A stretch of DNA of 64,000 nt from an uncultured Gammaproteobacteria bacterium. Its GTDB lineage: Bacteria > Pseudomonadota > Gammaproteobacteria > Pseudomonadales > Pseudohongiellaceae. Shown piece by piece: positions 45,278-54,566 of the stretch. Below the pieces are notes generated by a model, which saw nothing but the letters and a program-made list of their open reading frames with translations, did no database searches and was not told the DNA's origin. The first letter of the stretch is position 1; every line of letters begins with the position of its first letter. The stretch covers positions 170,823-234,822 of the forward strand of contig CAJXRP010000004.1 of assembly GCA_913060495.1 (NCBI GenBank), read 5' to 3'. Both the position numbers and the translations under genes were made by a program.

Positions 45278-45329
45278 CCTCTCTTTCGCTGACGGCATAT
45301 AGAAAGACACACCTCAGCGAAAAGAGAGG
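45278..45329 (+). terminator. Possible terminator after the NHL gene
   Basis: 15-bp stem with one bulge (45278-45292 with 45314-45329) and a 21-base loop. No U-run follows, so termination strength is doubtful. Confidence 0.45.
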
Positions 45330-45419
45330 CTGATAGCATATGGATGCACAATCGGTATAATACTCATTCCTTCTGTAAGTAATTGATCGAGACGTGATCG
45401 GGAGAACCGACCGCAAGCA

Positions 45420-46508
45420 ATGTCAAAGCATCAAAACAACGCCACTGAAGTAGGTCAGAAAATCCTACAGACTCTAAGAGATAATGGTCTGTTAAACGCT
45501 TCGAATGAAAGCGACGCGGACGTTTTAGAAAAACTTTCCTCTATTCTCGTCTACGCTGGTTTTCCTGAGCGCGACGTACTAACAAAAAACATCACCATCC
45601 TGCTTTCTGATATCCGCGGCTTCTCCGACATCGCCGAATCCTACCCTGCTGCCGACGTTGTGCGAATGCTGAATCGCTATTTCGACGCTATGGGCAATAT
45701 CATCGCCAACTACGGCGGAACTATAGACAAGCTCATGGGCGACTCGATACTGGTCGTATTTGGCTTTCCCGAAGAGCGGAAAACAGACGCAGAAAATGCC
45801 ATAGCTTGTGCCGTTGAAATGCAAATGGCCATGAGCAAGTTGAACGATGCGAATCGAGCCCTGGGGATGCCAGATTTGTTTGTAGGTATCGCCATTAATA
45901 CCGGCTCCGTTGTTGTCGGTGATTTGGGCTCTGAGCACTACCATGAATACACGATCATCGGTGACGAAGTAAATCTAACCTCACGCATAGAGGCTCATTG
46001 CCTTAGAGGGCAGATATTGATAAGCGAAAACACCTATGAATTAAGCAAAGAATTTATTGAGGTCGGCCCACCGAACCGAGTAGAAGTTAAGGGAGCTCGT
46101 TCTGCCGTCGACCTCTATGAGTTACATGCAACGGCACGACCAAAAGCGATGGAAGTACCGCGCCGCGAAGGAAGAAAGAGTCCTCGTATCAAAGTTAATA
46201 TGACAGTTGCTTTTCAGAACCTGGCAGGGAAGATCGTTTTAGCCGAAAAGTTTTACGGCGAGGTAATCGATATTAGTTATCATGGTTTGTTAATTGAAAC
46301 CCCCGTCATGCTAGGTAAGTCCTCTGAGATCAAAATGGCCCTGTCACTTGAACTGTTCAGCAACCGAACCACAGATGTCTATGCGAGAATCATCAATACC
46401 GAACAGCTTGGCGACAAATTCCGCAGCAGTATGGAATTCACGACCATCGGCACCGAAGGCCTAAGAGCCATCAAGCAATACGTAGACAACATTGTTGCCA
46501 CAAGCTAA
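45420..46508 (+). CDS. Class III nucleotide cyclase with a C-terminal PilZ domain
   Basis: 362 residues. The catalytic domain (about 55-235) has metal-binding Asp64 (SDIRGF) and Asp108 (KLMGDS), the adenine-type Lys104, Thr178, and the transition-state pair Asn185 and Arg189 (IIGDEVNLTSRI), so it should be an active adenylate cyclase. A PilZ domain follows (about 248-360) with an intact RxxxR (252-256) and DISYHG (284-289), so it should bind c-di-GMP. No membrane segment. The product may couple c-di-GMP to cAMP. The ATG at 45420 has no nearby strong ribosome site. Confidence 0.88.
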   Translation: MSKHQNNATEVGQKILQTLRDNGLLNASNESDADVLEKLSSILVYAGFPERDVLTKNITILLSDIRGFSDIAESYPAADVVRMLNRYFDAMGNIIANYGGTIDKLMGDSILVVFGFPEERKTDAENAIACAVEMQMAMSKLNDANRALGMPDLFVGIAINTGSVVVGDLGSEHYHEYTIIGDEVNLTSRIEAHCLRGQILISENTYELSKEFIEVGPPNRVEVKGARSAVDLYELHATARPKAMEVPRREGRKSPRIKVNMTVAFQNLAGKIVLAEKFYGEVIDISYHGLLIETPVMLGKSSEIKMALSLELFSNRTTDVYARIINTEQLGDKFRSSMEFTTIGTEGLRAIKQYVDNIVATS

Positions 46509-46542
46509 ACCAATTGCAATTTCTAGATTGCGGTTGGTTTTT
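46508..46542 (+). terminator. Terminator after the cyclase-PilZ gene
   Basis: 13-bp stem (46508-46520 with 46527-46539) with two G-U pairs and a six-base loop, followed by a T-run (46538-46542). It starts right at the stop codon. Confidence 0.8.
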
Positions 46543-46552
46543 GGAATTGCCT

Positions 46553-47065
46553 TTATTTAAGCTGTAGCCGGTTGTCAGGATCAGGCCTAAAAATCAAGTA
46601 CTCAATCTCTCCCTCCATCTCGCTCCACCAGTGTGCGGTGTGACCTGGAATGACAATAACATCTCCAGGCACTACCCGCCGGCTTAGCCCACCCTCAATA
46701 GACTTTGCTCTTAGCCAACTTTCGTTACCAACGTAGGGTTCTACCAATGTGCCACCGGTTACCAACGTAGCCGCCCCTTTCAACATGTAGTAGATCTCAG
46801 TGGTATCTACGAGATGCACGTTGACGTCACCGGTGACACCCTCCGGCCTGTAGACACCAAAAATGCCTAAGCGCATATCACCCGTTGTTTCCACGACACG
46901 AATAGGCGAATCGCTAACGCGGTCTCTGGGCAAGCCATCGATGAACGCCTGAATTTCGACGCCAGTTATATCTGTTGCAACCTGCGGTGTAGCAGGAGGC
47001 TGGGTCTGTGCGAACGCTAACGAGCTTGCGAGCACAAACAGTGGGGCAATTATTCTTGTCTTCAT
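46553..47065 (-). CDS. Exported cupin-domain protein
   Basis: 170 residues with a signal peptide (VLASSLAFAQ). A single cupin domain: EIYYMLKGAATLV, followed by VVPGDVIVIPGHTAHWWSE, whose His residues would bind a metal. Probably periplasmic. The ATG at 47065 has GGAG eight bases upstream. Substrate unknown. It is convergent with the cyclase gene. Confidence 0.8.
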   Translation of the reverse strand: MKTRIIAPLFVLASSLAFAQTQPPATPQVATDITGVEIQAFIDGLPRDRVSDSPIRVVETTGDMRLGIFGVYRPEGVTGDVNVHLVDTTEIYYMLKGAATLVTGGTLVEPYVGNESWLRAKSIEGGLSRRVVPGDVIVIPGHTAHWWSEMEGEIEYLIFRPDPDNRLQLK

Positions 47066-47157
47066 CCTGATTTCTCCGAATTGGCAATTCTATTATCTAG
47101 CCCGGACACAGAGCGCAACCGGCTAAGCTTTAAATCGGCTACGATTTATTACACTTG

Positions 47158-47217
47158 TAAGACTAGGCTCTCCTACAATTTGTAACACATATAAGACTAG
47201 GCTTCTCCTATAATTTG
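47158..47217. repeat. Two direct copies of a 25-base sequence
   Basis: TAAGACTAGGCT-TCCTA-type copies at 47158-47182 and 47192-47217, starts 34 bases apart and nearly identical. They lie in the divergent gap between the cupin gene and the YeeE/YedE gene. They may be a double operator or a small duplication. The rest of the 47066-47389 gap has no gene. Confidence 0.7.
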
Positions 47218-47389
47218 ATTGATACCACAGCAGACAAATGCTGCTGTTCGCTTGGAATTCGCGGCCTATTTATGTAGAAAGTCAGGTAAAAAGCTGTAGA
47301 CTATTTCTAGCTAGCCGCGCATTCAGGGCTTAGATAATATTAATAATGGCAGCGCTATCGTAGAGCCCTAACAGCCATAAGGATCACCC

Positions 47390-48583
47390 TTGAACACAAC
47401 AGCTACTGGCCCAGCCCTTTCGACTTCCACGCTGCCGAGCAATCGCGGCAGCATCATAGCGAGCGCAGCATTGGCTCTCGTTATCTATTTCTATCTAAGC
47501 AGCAGCTACGGCTGGCGTCAGGGCGCTCTATTCATAGTCGGCCTTGCTGCTGGCATTATTCTCTATCATGCGGCTTTTGGCTTCACCGCCGCTTGGCGCG
47601 AAATCGTTAACACAGGTCGAGGTGCCGGACTGCGCGCACAGATGATCATGTTAGGGATTACGGTAGTCATATTTACACCGCTGATCGCACAGGGTGAAAT
47701 TTGGGGGATAAGCCTGAGGGGAAGTGTTGCGCCGATAAACATAGCTGTCATCTGCGGCGCCTTCATGTTCGGTATTGGCATGCAGCTAGGTGGAGGCTGT
47801 GCATCCGGCACGCTATTTACTGCCGGTGGCGGCAATATGCGAATGCTAATTACCCTCGCCTCATTCATCGCGGGCTCCGTACTAGGCACTTGGCAATGGT
47901 CAATGTGGCAAGACGTTCCCGGAGTAGCGCCCTTCTCTCTCGCTCAGAATTTCGGCCCTATGTGGGCTATTCTAATTAGCATCGCCTTGTTCGCCGCAGT
48001 TTGGTTTGCAAGCTCAATCTATGAGCGCAAACGCCACGGCAGTCTAAAGAGCGATCGGGATATTGACCGCGCCTACTCCTTACTGACAGGTCCATGGCCA
48101 TTGATAGCAGGAGCGCTAGCGCTAGCAGCGGTAAATGTTTCCACGCTACTATTAGCGGGTCGGCCTTGGGGGGTTACCTCTGCCTTCGCGCTATGGGGCG
48201 GCAAGATTGCCCTATTCTTAGGTCTAGACATTAACGGCTGGGCCTATTGGCAGCGGCCAGCACTTAGCAATGCCTTAGAACAGAGCATCTTCACCGATAT
48301 TACATCTGTTATGAATATTGGCATTATGCTGGGCGCACTTCTCGCAGCAGGGCTAGCGGGGAAATTTGCCCCGAACTTCCGACTGCCCCTCAGATCGATA
48401 ATTGCGGCTGTCGTTGGCGGAATACTTCTTGGCTACGGCGCTCGCATCGCCTACGGCTGCAATATAGGAGCCTATTTCGGCGGCATTGGCTCAACCAGCA
48501 TGCATGGCTGGCTCTGGTTTGTCGCTGCCTTTATAGGCAGCTCTCTGGGCACGAAACTTCGCCCCTACTTTGGGCTCAAATAG
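47390..48583 (+). CDS. YeeE/YedE (TsuA-like) sulfur-compound transporter
   Basis: 397 residues, polytopic, two-repeat DUF395 architecture. Key Cys motifs: GGGCASGTLF in the first half and AYGCNIGAYFGGI in the second, matching the thiosulfate-transporter (TsuA) type. The TTG at 47390 has AAGGA six bases upstream. It probably imports thiosulfate or another sulfur compound. No tusA-like (TsuB) gene is adjacent. Confidence 0.85.
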   Translation: MNTTATGPALSTSTLPSNRGSIIASAALALVIYFYLSSSYGWRQGALFIVGLAAGIILYHAAFGFTAAWREIVNTGRGAGLRAQMIMLGITVVIFTPLIAQGEIWGISLRGSVAPINIAVICGAFMFGIGMQLGGGCASGTLFTAGGGNMRMLITLASFIAGSVLGTWQWSMWQDVPGVAPFSLAQNFGPMWAILISIALFAAVWFASSIYERKRHGSLKSDRDIDRAYSLLTGPWPLIAGALALAAVNVSTLLLAGRPWGVTSAFALWGGKIALFLGLDINGWAYWQRPALSNALEQSIFTDITSVMNIGIMLGALLAAGLAGKFAPNFRLPLRSIIAAVVGGILLGYGARIAYGCNIGAYFGGIGSTSMHGWLWFVAAFIGSSLGTKLRPYFGLK

Positions 48584-48643
48584 TCAGCCTGCCGAATTCA
48601 AGATTACTCAATACAATTTTTTACCTTTGGAGAAAAGTGCAAT

Positions 48644-49561
48644 ATGAAATCCCTTTCAAGAAGTCTAATTTCCGCTCTACTGGTCGCTGGTTTTAGCTCC
48701 CAGCTTCTCGCACAGGAATTTGTAGCTGGCGAACCTATTGGTTCTGTAAACGAGGCAGGTGTTCGAGTGCCTATGTCGAGCAATGTGAAAGTCTACGGTA
48801 GCTTTCACTTTTCCGAGAGCTGCACATTCGATGCTAACAAGAATCTCGTATTGGCTATGAACAATGCAACGCGAGGCGACGGCACTGAGAATGATGGCTT
48901 CGTATCACTGATAAACCCAGATGGCAGCGTGCATACTCCAAAATGGATAGGCGCAACTCGTGATGGACTTGAGCTACACCATCCCTTAGGCAGCGCCGTA
49001 AGCAATGGCGTCCTATACACCGTTGATGTTGGCTACGTTCGCTCCTTCGACCTCGCCAGCGGGCAACCCTTAGGTGCAGTAGAAATTCCAGGATCAACCA
49101 TTCTAAATGGCATAGCGGTAGCCGATGACGGAACCATCTATGCATCTAACACACGATCTCCGGAACGGGTCTACAAAGTAACACCAAGCGGTGAAGTGTC
49201 GACCTTCGCCGATGGCGCCCCACTCGCCGCTCCGAATGGAGTAGCTATGGATAGAGAGGGAAATATCGTGGTCGTGAACGTTGGCGACTCTGCTGTGATC
49301 ACTTACAACACTGACGGCGAAGTAATTCTAACCGAGCACGCTGTAGAAGGTGGAAACGACGGCATTATCGTAACCGAGGATGGTACTAAGTATGTCAGCA
49401 GCGTGCGTTTCGGTAGTGTCTCACGCATTCGCCCGGGACAAGACGCTGAAATAATCGCCTCCGGGATTCCGAGTGCTGCATCTATGTGCTACGACTCAGT
49501 TCAGAACCAACTAGTCATTCCACTCAATGGAAATTATGCATTGGCATTCATTCCCTTATAG
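48644..49561 (+). CDS. Exported SMP-30/NHL-like beta-propeller protein
   Basis: 305 residues with a signal peptide (ISALLVAGFSSQLLAQ). A propeller with strands such as NGIAVADDGTIYASN and NGVAMDREGNIVVVNVGDS, resembling SMP-30/gluconolactonase. The ribosome site GGAG is 11 bases before the ATG. No catalytic set could be verified. It lies 60 bases after the YeeE/YedE gene, so it may be in the same operon. Confidence 0.75.
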   Translation: MKSLSRSLISALLVAGFSSQLLAQEFVAGEPIGSVNEAGVRVPMSSNVKVYGSFHFSESCTFDANKNLVLAMNNATRGDGTENDGFVSLINPDGSVHTPKWIGATRDGLELHHPLGSAVSNGVLYTVDVGYVRSFDLASGQPLGAVEIPGSTILNGIAVADDGTIYASNTRSPERVYKVTPSGEVSTFADGAPLAAPNGVAMDREGNIVVVNVGDSAVITYNTDGEVILTEHAVEGGNDGIIVTEDGTKYVSSVRFGSVSRIRPGQDAEIIASGIPSAASMCYDSVQNQLVIPLNGNYALAFIPL

Positions 49562-49587
49562 AAACATCACAAGAAAAGTTGATTGAT

Positions 49588-49631
49588 TGCCTCATCACTG
49601 CACCTATCTTAACAGCGGTGCTGGTGAGGCA
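49588..49631 (+). terminator. Terminator after the SMP-30-like gene
   Basis: TGCCTCA (49588-49594) pairs with TGAGGCA (49625-49631). The stem extends inward with wobbles to about 10 pairs. ATTTAATTT follows. Confidence 0.7.
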
Positions 49632-49702
49632 TTTAATTTACTACACATATCCGCCGCTTCATGTCTTGCAACCGACAGAATATTTCTAGCTAGATAGCGA
49701 TT

Positions 49703-50074
49703 CTATCTGTCGAGTACAGACCTGACCCGCTCCTCCACACCGCTCAGCAGAAAAGGCTTTTGTAACACATCTGTCGCTCCCAGAGCTGCAACTTCGGATT
49801 TGTCAGAGATATAGCCGCTCATGATAATCACGGGCACGTCAGGAAACTCCTTCTTTACTATTCCAAGGACATCCACACCACTTAAACCCGGCATGGCTAA
49901 ATCGAGCAGGATCAATTGGATCTCATGCTTGCTAGAACGAATAAGCTCTAATCCTTCCTCCCCACTATAGCCAAGCAGCACTTCAAACCCCAAACCTTCC
50001 AAAGTCAGCTGAACTAGCTCGCAGATATCCCGCTCATCATCTATGACCAATATCAAACCTGAACTATTATTCAT
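49703..50074 (-). CDS. Single-domain response regulator
   Basis: 123 residues, a receiver domain only. Acidic pocket Asp12-Asp13, phospho-acceptor Asp58 (LILLDLAMPG), Ser86 (IIMSGY) and Lys106 (LQKPF). It has no output domain, so it should act by protein-protein contact. No kinase is adjacent. The pilin genes upstream are on the same strand but 230 bases away. Confidence 0.9.
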   Translation of the reverse strand: MNNSSGLILVIDDERDICELVQLTLEGLGFEVLLGYSGEEGLELIRSSKHEIQLILLDLAMPGLSGVDVLGIVKKEFPDVPVIIMSGYISDKSEVAALGATDVLQKPFLLSGVEERVRSVLDR

Positions 50075-50305
50075 TCTGCTGCCCCTAAGAAAATTGTTAT
50101 CACGAAAGGCTATCTGTTTGACGCCAGCTCAACATAACGATTATGACGGGATTATGAGGCGTCCTGCTACACATAACAAGAACCTATCAGGAATCTCTGA
50201 GCTCCATATGCTCTGTGGTAAGCGGGGATTTCAACGGGGAATTCTAATTGATTGAAGTAACAAGGCTGCTGCATAGTGCAGACGATAGAAGCCCCTTCAG
50301 GGTTG

Positions 50306-50734
50306 TTAGCAAAAACCTAATTGGAGACAACTACCGCCCTCAACCCATCGAATTGGCGGGGTAATATTTTGCGCTGTGAGCGTGTAATTTGCTGCAGCTA
50401 AAGCCGACCCATCATCCTTCCATGTAACCTTGATTTCACCACTATGTACGTGAATACCATGAGTTGTCGCATTTCTCTGTTGAGAATCAGGAATCCCATT
50501 CTCACCCTCTTGGATATCAGACATTTGTGTCAGCCGATTAGTCTCTGCCGCGATAATGATAAAATTTTGGTACACACTGAACGCCAGCACAGCTTCAGTG
50601 AATGCCGCACGATTACGGTATTGCCCATATGCAGGCAATGCGACACTAGCGAGAATGCCCAATATGGCAACTACTATCATCAGCTCAATTAGCGTGAAGC
50701 CTTTCTGCCCCCTGTTGTGGTATGAACGCATCAT
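50306..50734 (-). CDS. Type IV pilin (PilA-like major or minor pilin)
   Basis: 142 residues. A leader of about 11 residues ends at QKG, then [20 protein letters not shown], the type IV pilin processing site and helix, with the conserved Glu5. Cys136 and Cys142 can form the C-terminal disulfide loop. Overlaps the preceding gene by four bases (ATGA), which implies translational coupling. Confidence 0.92.
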   Translation of the reverse strand: MMRSYHNRGQKGFTLIELMIVVAILGILASVALPAYGQYRNRAAFTEAVLAFSVYQNFIIIAAETNRLTQMSDIQEGENGIPDSQQRNATTHGIHVHSGEIKVTWKDDGSALAAANYTLTAQNITPPIRWVEGGSCLQLGFC

Positions 50735-51327
50735 CCTTCTAACACCACCTCGTGAGTCTCAGTACTTACATAGATTGCACTTAGGCCATATTGGCCGGGA
50801 TTAGGGTGGGAAACGCGCACAGTATCGCCCTGCCGCTCAACTATGTTTGGAACGTTACTGTCCGCGCATTGCAGCGCTGGATTAGGGTCTTCCCCGTATT
50901 CGAGCTGATAACCGATTTGCTCAAACACTAAGCGGCATTCTTCTAGCGCCTGAGACGCCTCAAACGCTGCGGCAGCCTCTGCGTCGAATTGAAATAGCAT
51001 GGGAAAAGCATAGAGCAACAAGGAAACGAAGATCATAGCAGAACTGCCACCGAAGCCGAGCCAAAGGACAAGGCCGTCCTTACGCTTCTCCACGCCTGCG
51101 CGCTCAGCCTCTTTATCTTCAGCGTGCTTGCTTAAAACAAGATCAATTTCGACCTTATTCAGCTTATTCGACTGAGCAGCGACGAAATCCTCCGTTTCCA
51201 CAGCAGATACACATTTCTCGCAAAAGGCCCCAGCGTCAAGGAAGTTAGCGCACATACCGCACATGTCCACCTCACAACGGGTGCACTTCTCTACGGCTGG
51301 CGCATTTGGATGGTTATAACAATTCAA
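50731..51327 (-). CDS. Zinc-ribbon membrane protein coupled to the pilin
   Basis: 198 residues. The N-terminus is a Cys/His-rich zinc-ribbon or B-box-like module ([21 protein letters not shown]). One membrane segment (about 87-110) follows a charged linker, and then comes a C-terminal domain of about 80 residues, probably periplasmic, with Cys residues that might pair. TTG start at 51327 with a weak AAGAGAA. Function unknown; overlap with the pilin gene suggests a role in pilin handling. Confidence 0.7.
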   Translation of the reverse strand: MNCYNHPNAPAVEKCTRCEVDMCGMCANFLDAGAFCEKCVSAVETEDFVAAQSNKLNKVEIDLVLSKHAEDKEAERAGVEKRKDGLVLWLGFGGSSAMIFVSLLLYAFPMLFQFDAEAAAAFEASQALEECRLVFEQIGYQLEYGEDPNPALQCADSNVPNIVERQGDTVRVSHPNPGQYGLSAIYVSTETHEVVLEG

Positions 51328-51466
51328 GCGGACATTCTCTTGGTATCTTGCTGCAGAAGCTTATCAAAGCCAGAGAAAAGCTGCTGTTTTTTTTTCGTGA
51401 CATGTGACATCCATCATAGGAATAAGCCAGAAATTTCGACAAACAAAATTGAACGTCTTAATCTAC

Positions 51467-52960
51467 TCACACGAACTCTATACCAGTTACTGCTAAGCCG
51501 ACCAACCCTATACTTGTAGTATTAATTTCATGTTCTGCCGCAGCAATACTCAAACTAACCGGTGTAAATGTTCCGTTATCAATTTGACCGGCGTATAGCG
51601 CCCTATCCTCAGCTGATGGAAGAGCACCCGCCAAATTAGTAAACAATAAGTCAACGACAGAACCACTAGTGAAATTAACACCGAGAACCGCATCCAATGC
51701 CGCTTCCATCAATGCTTCATTACTCAAACCACCATCAAGAGCGCCTATTCCAAGACCCACAAATTCCTTGTTAGCTATAGAGGCTTTCCCTGCAAGCGCG
51801 CCCAATAGTTTTACGACGAAACCTGCATTTGCATCCAGATCAAAAGCAAGTTTTACATCGCCAAATTGCAGCCGCTCAATGGCGGTCAAGCTGCTATTTC
51901 CGTCACTGCCTTGCACCGTCAAAGCGCCCGCATTGTTGGTTATTGAATAGCTAGATTTGCTACCATCAAAAACTGCAGTATCAATACCTGAACCGCCCAC
52001 AAGCGTATCATTACCACCACCACCGCGTAGGATGTTGTTGGCATCATTACCTGTGATGGAATCATTAGCTGAAGTTCCAATGGCGTTTTCGATGATGGTT
52101 TTTAAACCAATAGAAAGAGAGTTCGTTGCGAGCGTATCGTCAGCAGCGCGCCCGATGGAACTCAACGCTCCAGGGTTCATATCAAGCGTGGCACCTAGCG
52201 AAATTTGTGAAAGATCAATCGTATCTGTGCCGCTAGCATCATCAATCATACCCAGAATTTGTCCGGATGCATCTGTATAGGTATAAATATTGTCTCCGGT
52301 AGCTACGTCCTTCTTACCATAAAGGTGTTCCAATGCGCCAAGGTCCAAAATACCAAACCAATCACGCTCCTGTTCTTGGGGGGCTGCCGTGTAGGACATT
52401 ACCGTATACCAAACATGATCTTCAGTAGCGGAAAGATAGGGAGTAACCTCGGCAGCTCCGGAATCATCACCGGCGTTATAGTTGCCTGGGTGTTTAAGGC
52501 CAATAGCATGCCCTATTTCATGCACTAAGGTTGACCAAATAAAGGTGCCTGGAACGATATTCGTCAGGTTAGTCGCATCGGCATTGTTTATATATACATC
52601 ACCGGATTCTTCGCTACCTGAGCCGGGCGAACTAGCATATCCACTAGATACTTCACCCTGATTGTTATTCCCCAAACGCATTTGACCGTAGGATGTAGCG
52701 CTGTCGCTAACTTCAGTGAAAGTAATATTAAACTCACTACTTATACGATTGAGAATAGTTCTTGTAGCTGCTTGCTGTTCGGTATTAAAAGGGCTAAAAC
52801 CTTGATTCTCTGGATCGGTGGCATCTGCATATGCAGGTAATTCGGCAGGAAAACTGTATGTGACAGTGACAGCGGTGCCAGCAGGCATGTCGGCATTCCA
52901 ACGAAATTCAGGGCCAGCCAATAGACTGTCAATTTGATTGATTCCAGTGGTATTAGGCAT
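51467..52960 (-). CDS. Serralysin-like secreted metalloprotease (M10B) with RTX repeats
   Basis: 497 residues, no signal peptide, as for type I secretion substrates. Zinc motif His147-Glu148, His151, His157 (HEIGHAIGLKH), Met-turn YTVMSYT with Met188 and Tyr190. RTX repeats at about 299-331 (NDTLVGGSGIDTAVF and others) bind calcium after export. A C-terminal DUF4214-like domain follows. No ABC/HlyD/TolC secretion genes are adjacent. The ATG at 52960 has AAGGA seven to eight bases upstream. Confidence 0.92.
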   Translation of the reverse strand: MPNTTGINQIDSLLAGPEFRWNADMPAGTAVTVTYSFPAELPAYADATDPENQGFSPFNTEQQAATRTILNRISSEFNITFTEVSDSATSYGQMRLGNNNQGEVSSGYASSPGSGSEESGDVYINNADATNLTNIVPGTFIWSTLVHEIGHAIGLKHPGNYNAGDDSGAAEVTPYLSATEDHVWYTVMSYTAAPQEQERDWFGILDLGALEHLYGKKDVATGDNIYTYTDASGQILGMIDDASGTDTIDLSQISLGATLDMNPGALSSIGRAADDTLATNSLSIGLKTIIENAIGTSANDSITGNDANNILRGGGGNDTLVGGSGIDTAVFDGSKSSYSITNNAGALTVQGSDGNSSLTAIERLQFGDVKLAFDLDANAGFVVKLLGALAGKASIANKEFVGLGIGALDGGLSNEALMEAALDAVLGVNFTSGSVVDLLFTNLAGALPSAEDRALYAGQIDNGTFTPVSLSIAAAEHEINTTSIGLVGLAVTGIEFV

Positions 52961-53256
52961 TCAATAATCCTTGTTATATATTTTGGAGGATAGCGGAAAT
53001 TTGGGCTTGCGAACGAGTATAAGATTATAAAAAGCCTAAAGCTAGCTAGCAAATCTAAGAATACTAAACAGATACCCCCATATGAATGGCCGCCTCAGAG
53101 CGCGCCACTTCCATGCAAAGAAAATTGGGCCAACTCTCCGCCAATACCACCCTTCACACTCATTCCCGTTATATGCCCTAGAGTAAATTAGCTTTCATCA
53201 GCTATCCCAATTATTCTTTACTTTCATCGTGAATCTCAAACTTAAGGAGCCTTCTT

Positions 53257-54504
53257 TTGATTACTCAGTTGCGACTATCAGCATTACTATTACTGTTCTC
53301 TTTTGGCGTGTCTTCAATCGCTTTAGCGCAACGGTCGATAGAGGACGCATTAAGTGACCCTACTGTTTTAAGAGGCTTAGCTGATATAGATGCATCCGCA
53401 GATCTTTCTGCACAGCAACTAGTGCAGATAGGGGGAATTATCTCTCCATCTGGGCAAGAATTGGAACGAGCTCAAGCCGTAGCCGCACTTATGGAAGGCT
53501 TAGGACTCCAGGATGTTGAAGTGACTAACAGCCCTAATGTGATTGGACGCATACCCGGCACTTCAGGAAAGGCTATCGTTTTTGTAGCGACCCTAGATGA
53601 TCTCAGCACTGTCGCTGAACACCAACGAGCCGCTCAAAGCCTACCAACGATAGAGGGTGATCGTGTCGTCGGCCCAGGCACCAATACATCCCTCACAACT
53701 ATTGCCCTGCTCTCCGCCGCAAGAGCACTCATCAATCAAGGCTTTCAACCTGAGCATGACATAGTGTTTGCAGCAGTAGCCGAAGAAGAAACCGGTCTAC
53801 GCGGAATGCGCGCCCTTTATGAAGACTATAACAATCGTGCATTCGCCTTCGTTGACGTCCTGGGAGAAGGCAGCGGCATCAGTTATGGCGCACTGGGCAT
53901 TCATTGGTGGCGTATCAACGCTTACGGCCCTCCCGGACACACATTAAACGGCGGACTCCCAAATGTTAATCAAGCCATCGCCCGTGCAGTAGATAGAATT
54001 TTGCAGATATCCGACCCACAGCTGTATGACGATAGGCGCACACGCCTGAATGTTGCGATACTTAACAGTGGCGCCGTGTTTAACCACAAACCCGAATCCG
54101 GCTGGTTCTCATTGGATGTGCGCTCGTTAGACCCAGAACACATCGAAAGCATGGAAGCGCAAACACGAACAATATTAGAAGATGTGACCGAGGAACTAGG
54201 TATACGCTTGGAAATGGAATCCGTTTCGAAAACTCCTCCAGGACAAATCCCCGGCGCGCTCGAGAGTTCTTTAGTCAGAAACTCCATCGCTATTTCAGAG
54301 TACCTAGGAACATCGCCCAGGCTGTCGAACGCAGGTTCTGCGAATCTCAATGTAGCGATTGCCGGAGGCACCCTATCTATAGGAATCTCTAGCGAACGTG
54401 GAGGAAGGCGTGGCTTTGCCGATGAATGGGCGGATATTCCTGTTTTGCAGAGGACTGCGAAGAATGTGTTTCTTACAGCCATCACACAGGCAAATGCTCG
54501 GTAG
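53257..54504 (+). CDS. Exported M20-peptidase-like protein without the usual metal ligands
   Basis: 415 residues with a signal peptide (ending ALAQ). The M20/M28-like fold is shown by AEEETGLRG (176-183), GALGIHWWRINAYGPPGHT and the dimerisation domain. The metal site appears lost: the HxDTV stretch is ATLDDLSTV (111-119), and GxGxxD is GPGTNTSLTT (139-148), without the bridging Asp. The last His region reads GGRRGFADEWADI. It may bind a ligand rather than cleave. TTG start at 53257 with AAGGAG eight bases upstream. Convergent with the ArgH-like gene. Confidence 0.75.
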   Translation: MITQLRLSALLLLFSFGVSSIALAQRSIEDALSDPTVLRGLADIDASADLSAQQLVQIGGIISPSGQELERAQAVAALMEGLGLQDVEVTNSPNVIGRIPGTSGKAIVFVATLDDLSTVAEHQRAAQSLPTIEGDRVVGPGTNTSLTTIALLSAARALINQGFQPEHDIVFAAVAEEETGLRGMRALYEDYNNRAFAFVDVLGEGSGISYGALGIHWWRINAYGPPGHTLNGGLPNVNQAIARAVDRILQISDPQLYDDRRTRLNVAILNSGAVFNHKPESGWFSLDVRSLDPEHIESMEAQTRTILEDVTEELGIRLEMESVSKTPPGQIPGALESSLVRNSIAISEYLGTSPRLSNAGSANLNVAIAGGTLSIGISSERGGRRGFADEWADIPVLQRTAKNVFLTAITQANAR

Positions 54505-54566
54505 GCTCGCAATTGAAAGCTTAGGCTAAGCTGACTCTTTTGATAGCCAGTATACAAATTTTCATA

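Noticed and set aside
47158..47217. CRISPR or insertion-sequence remnant
   Set aside because: Two copies only, no cas or transposase nearby.
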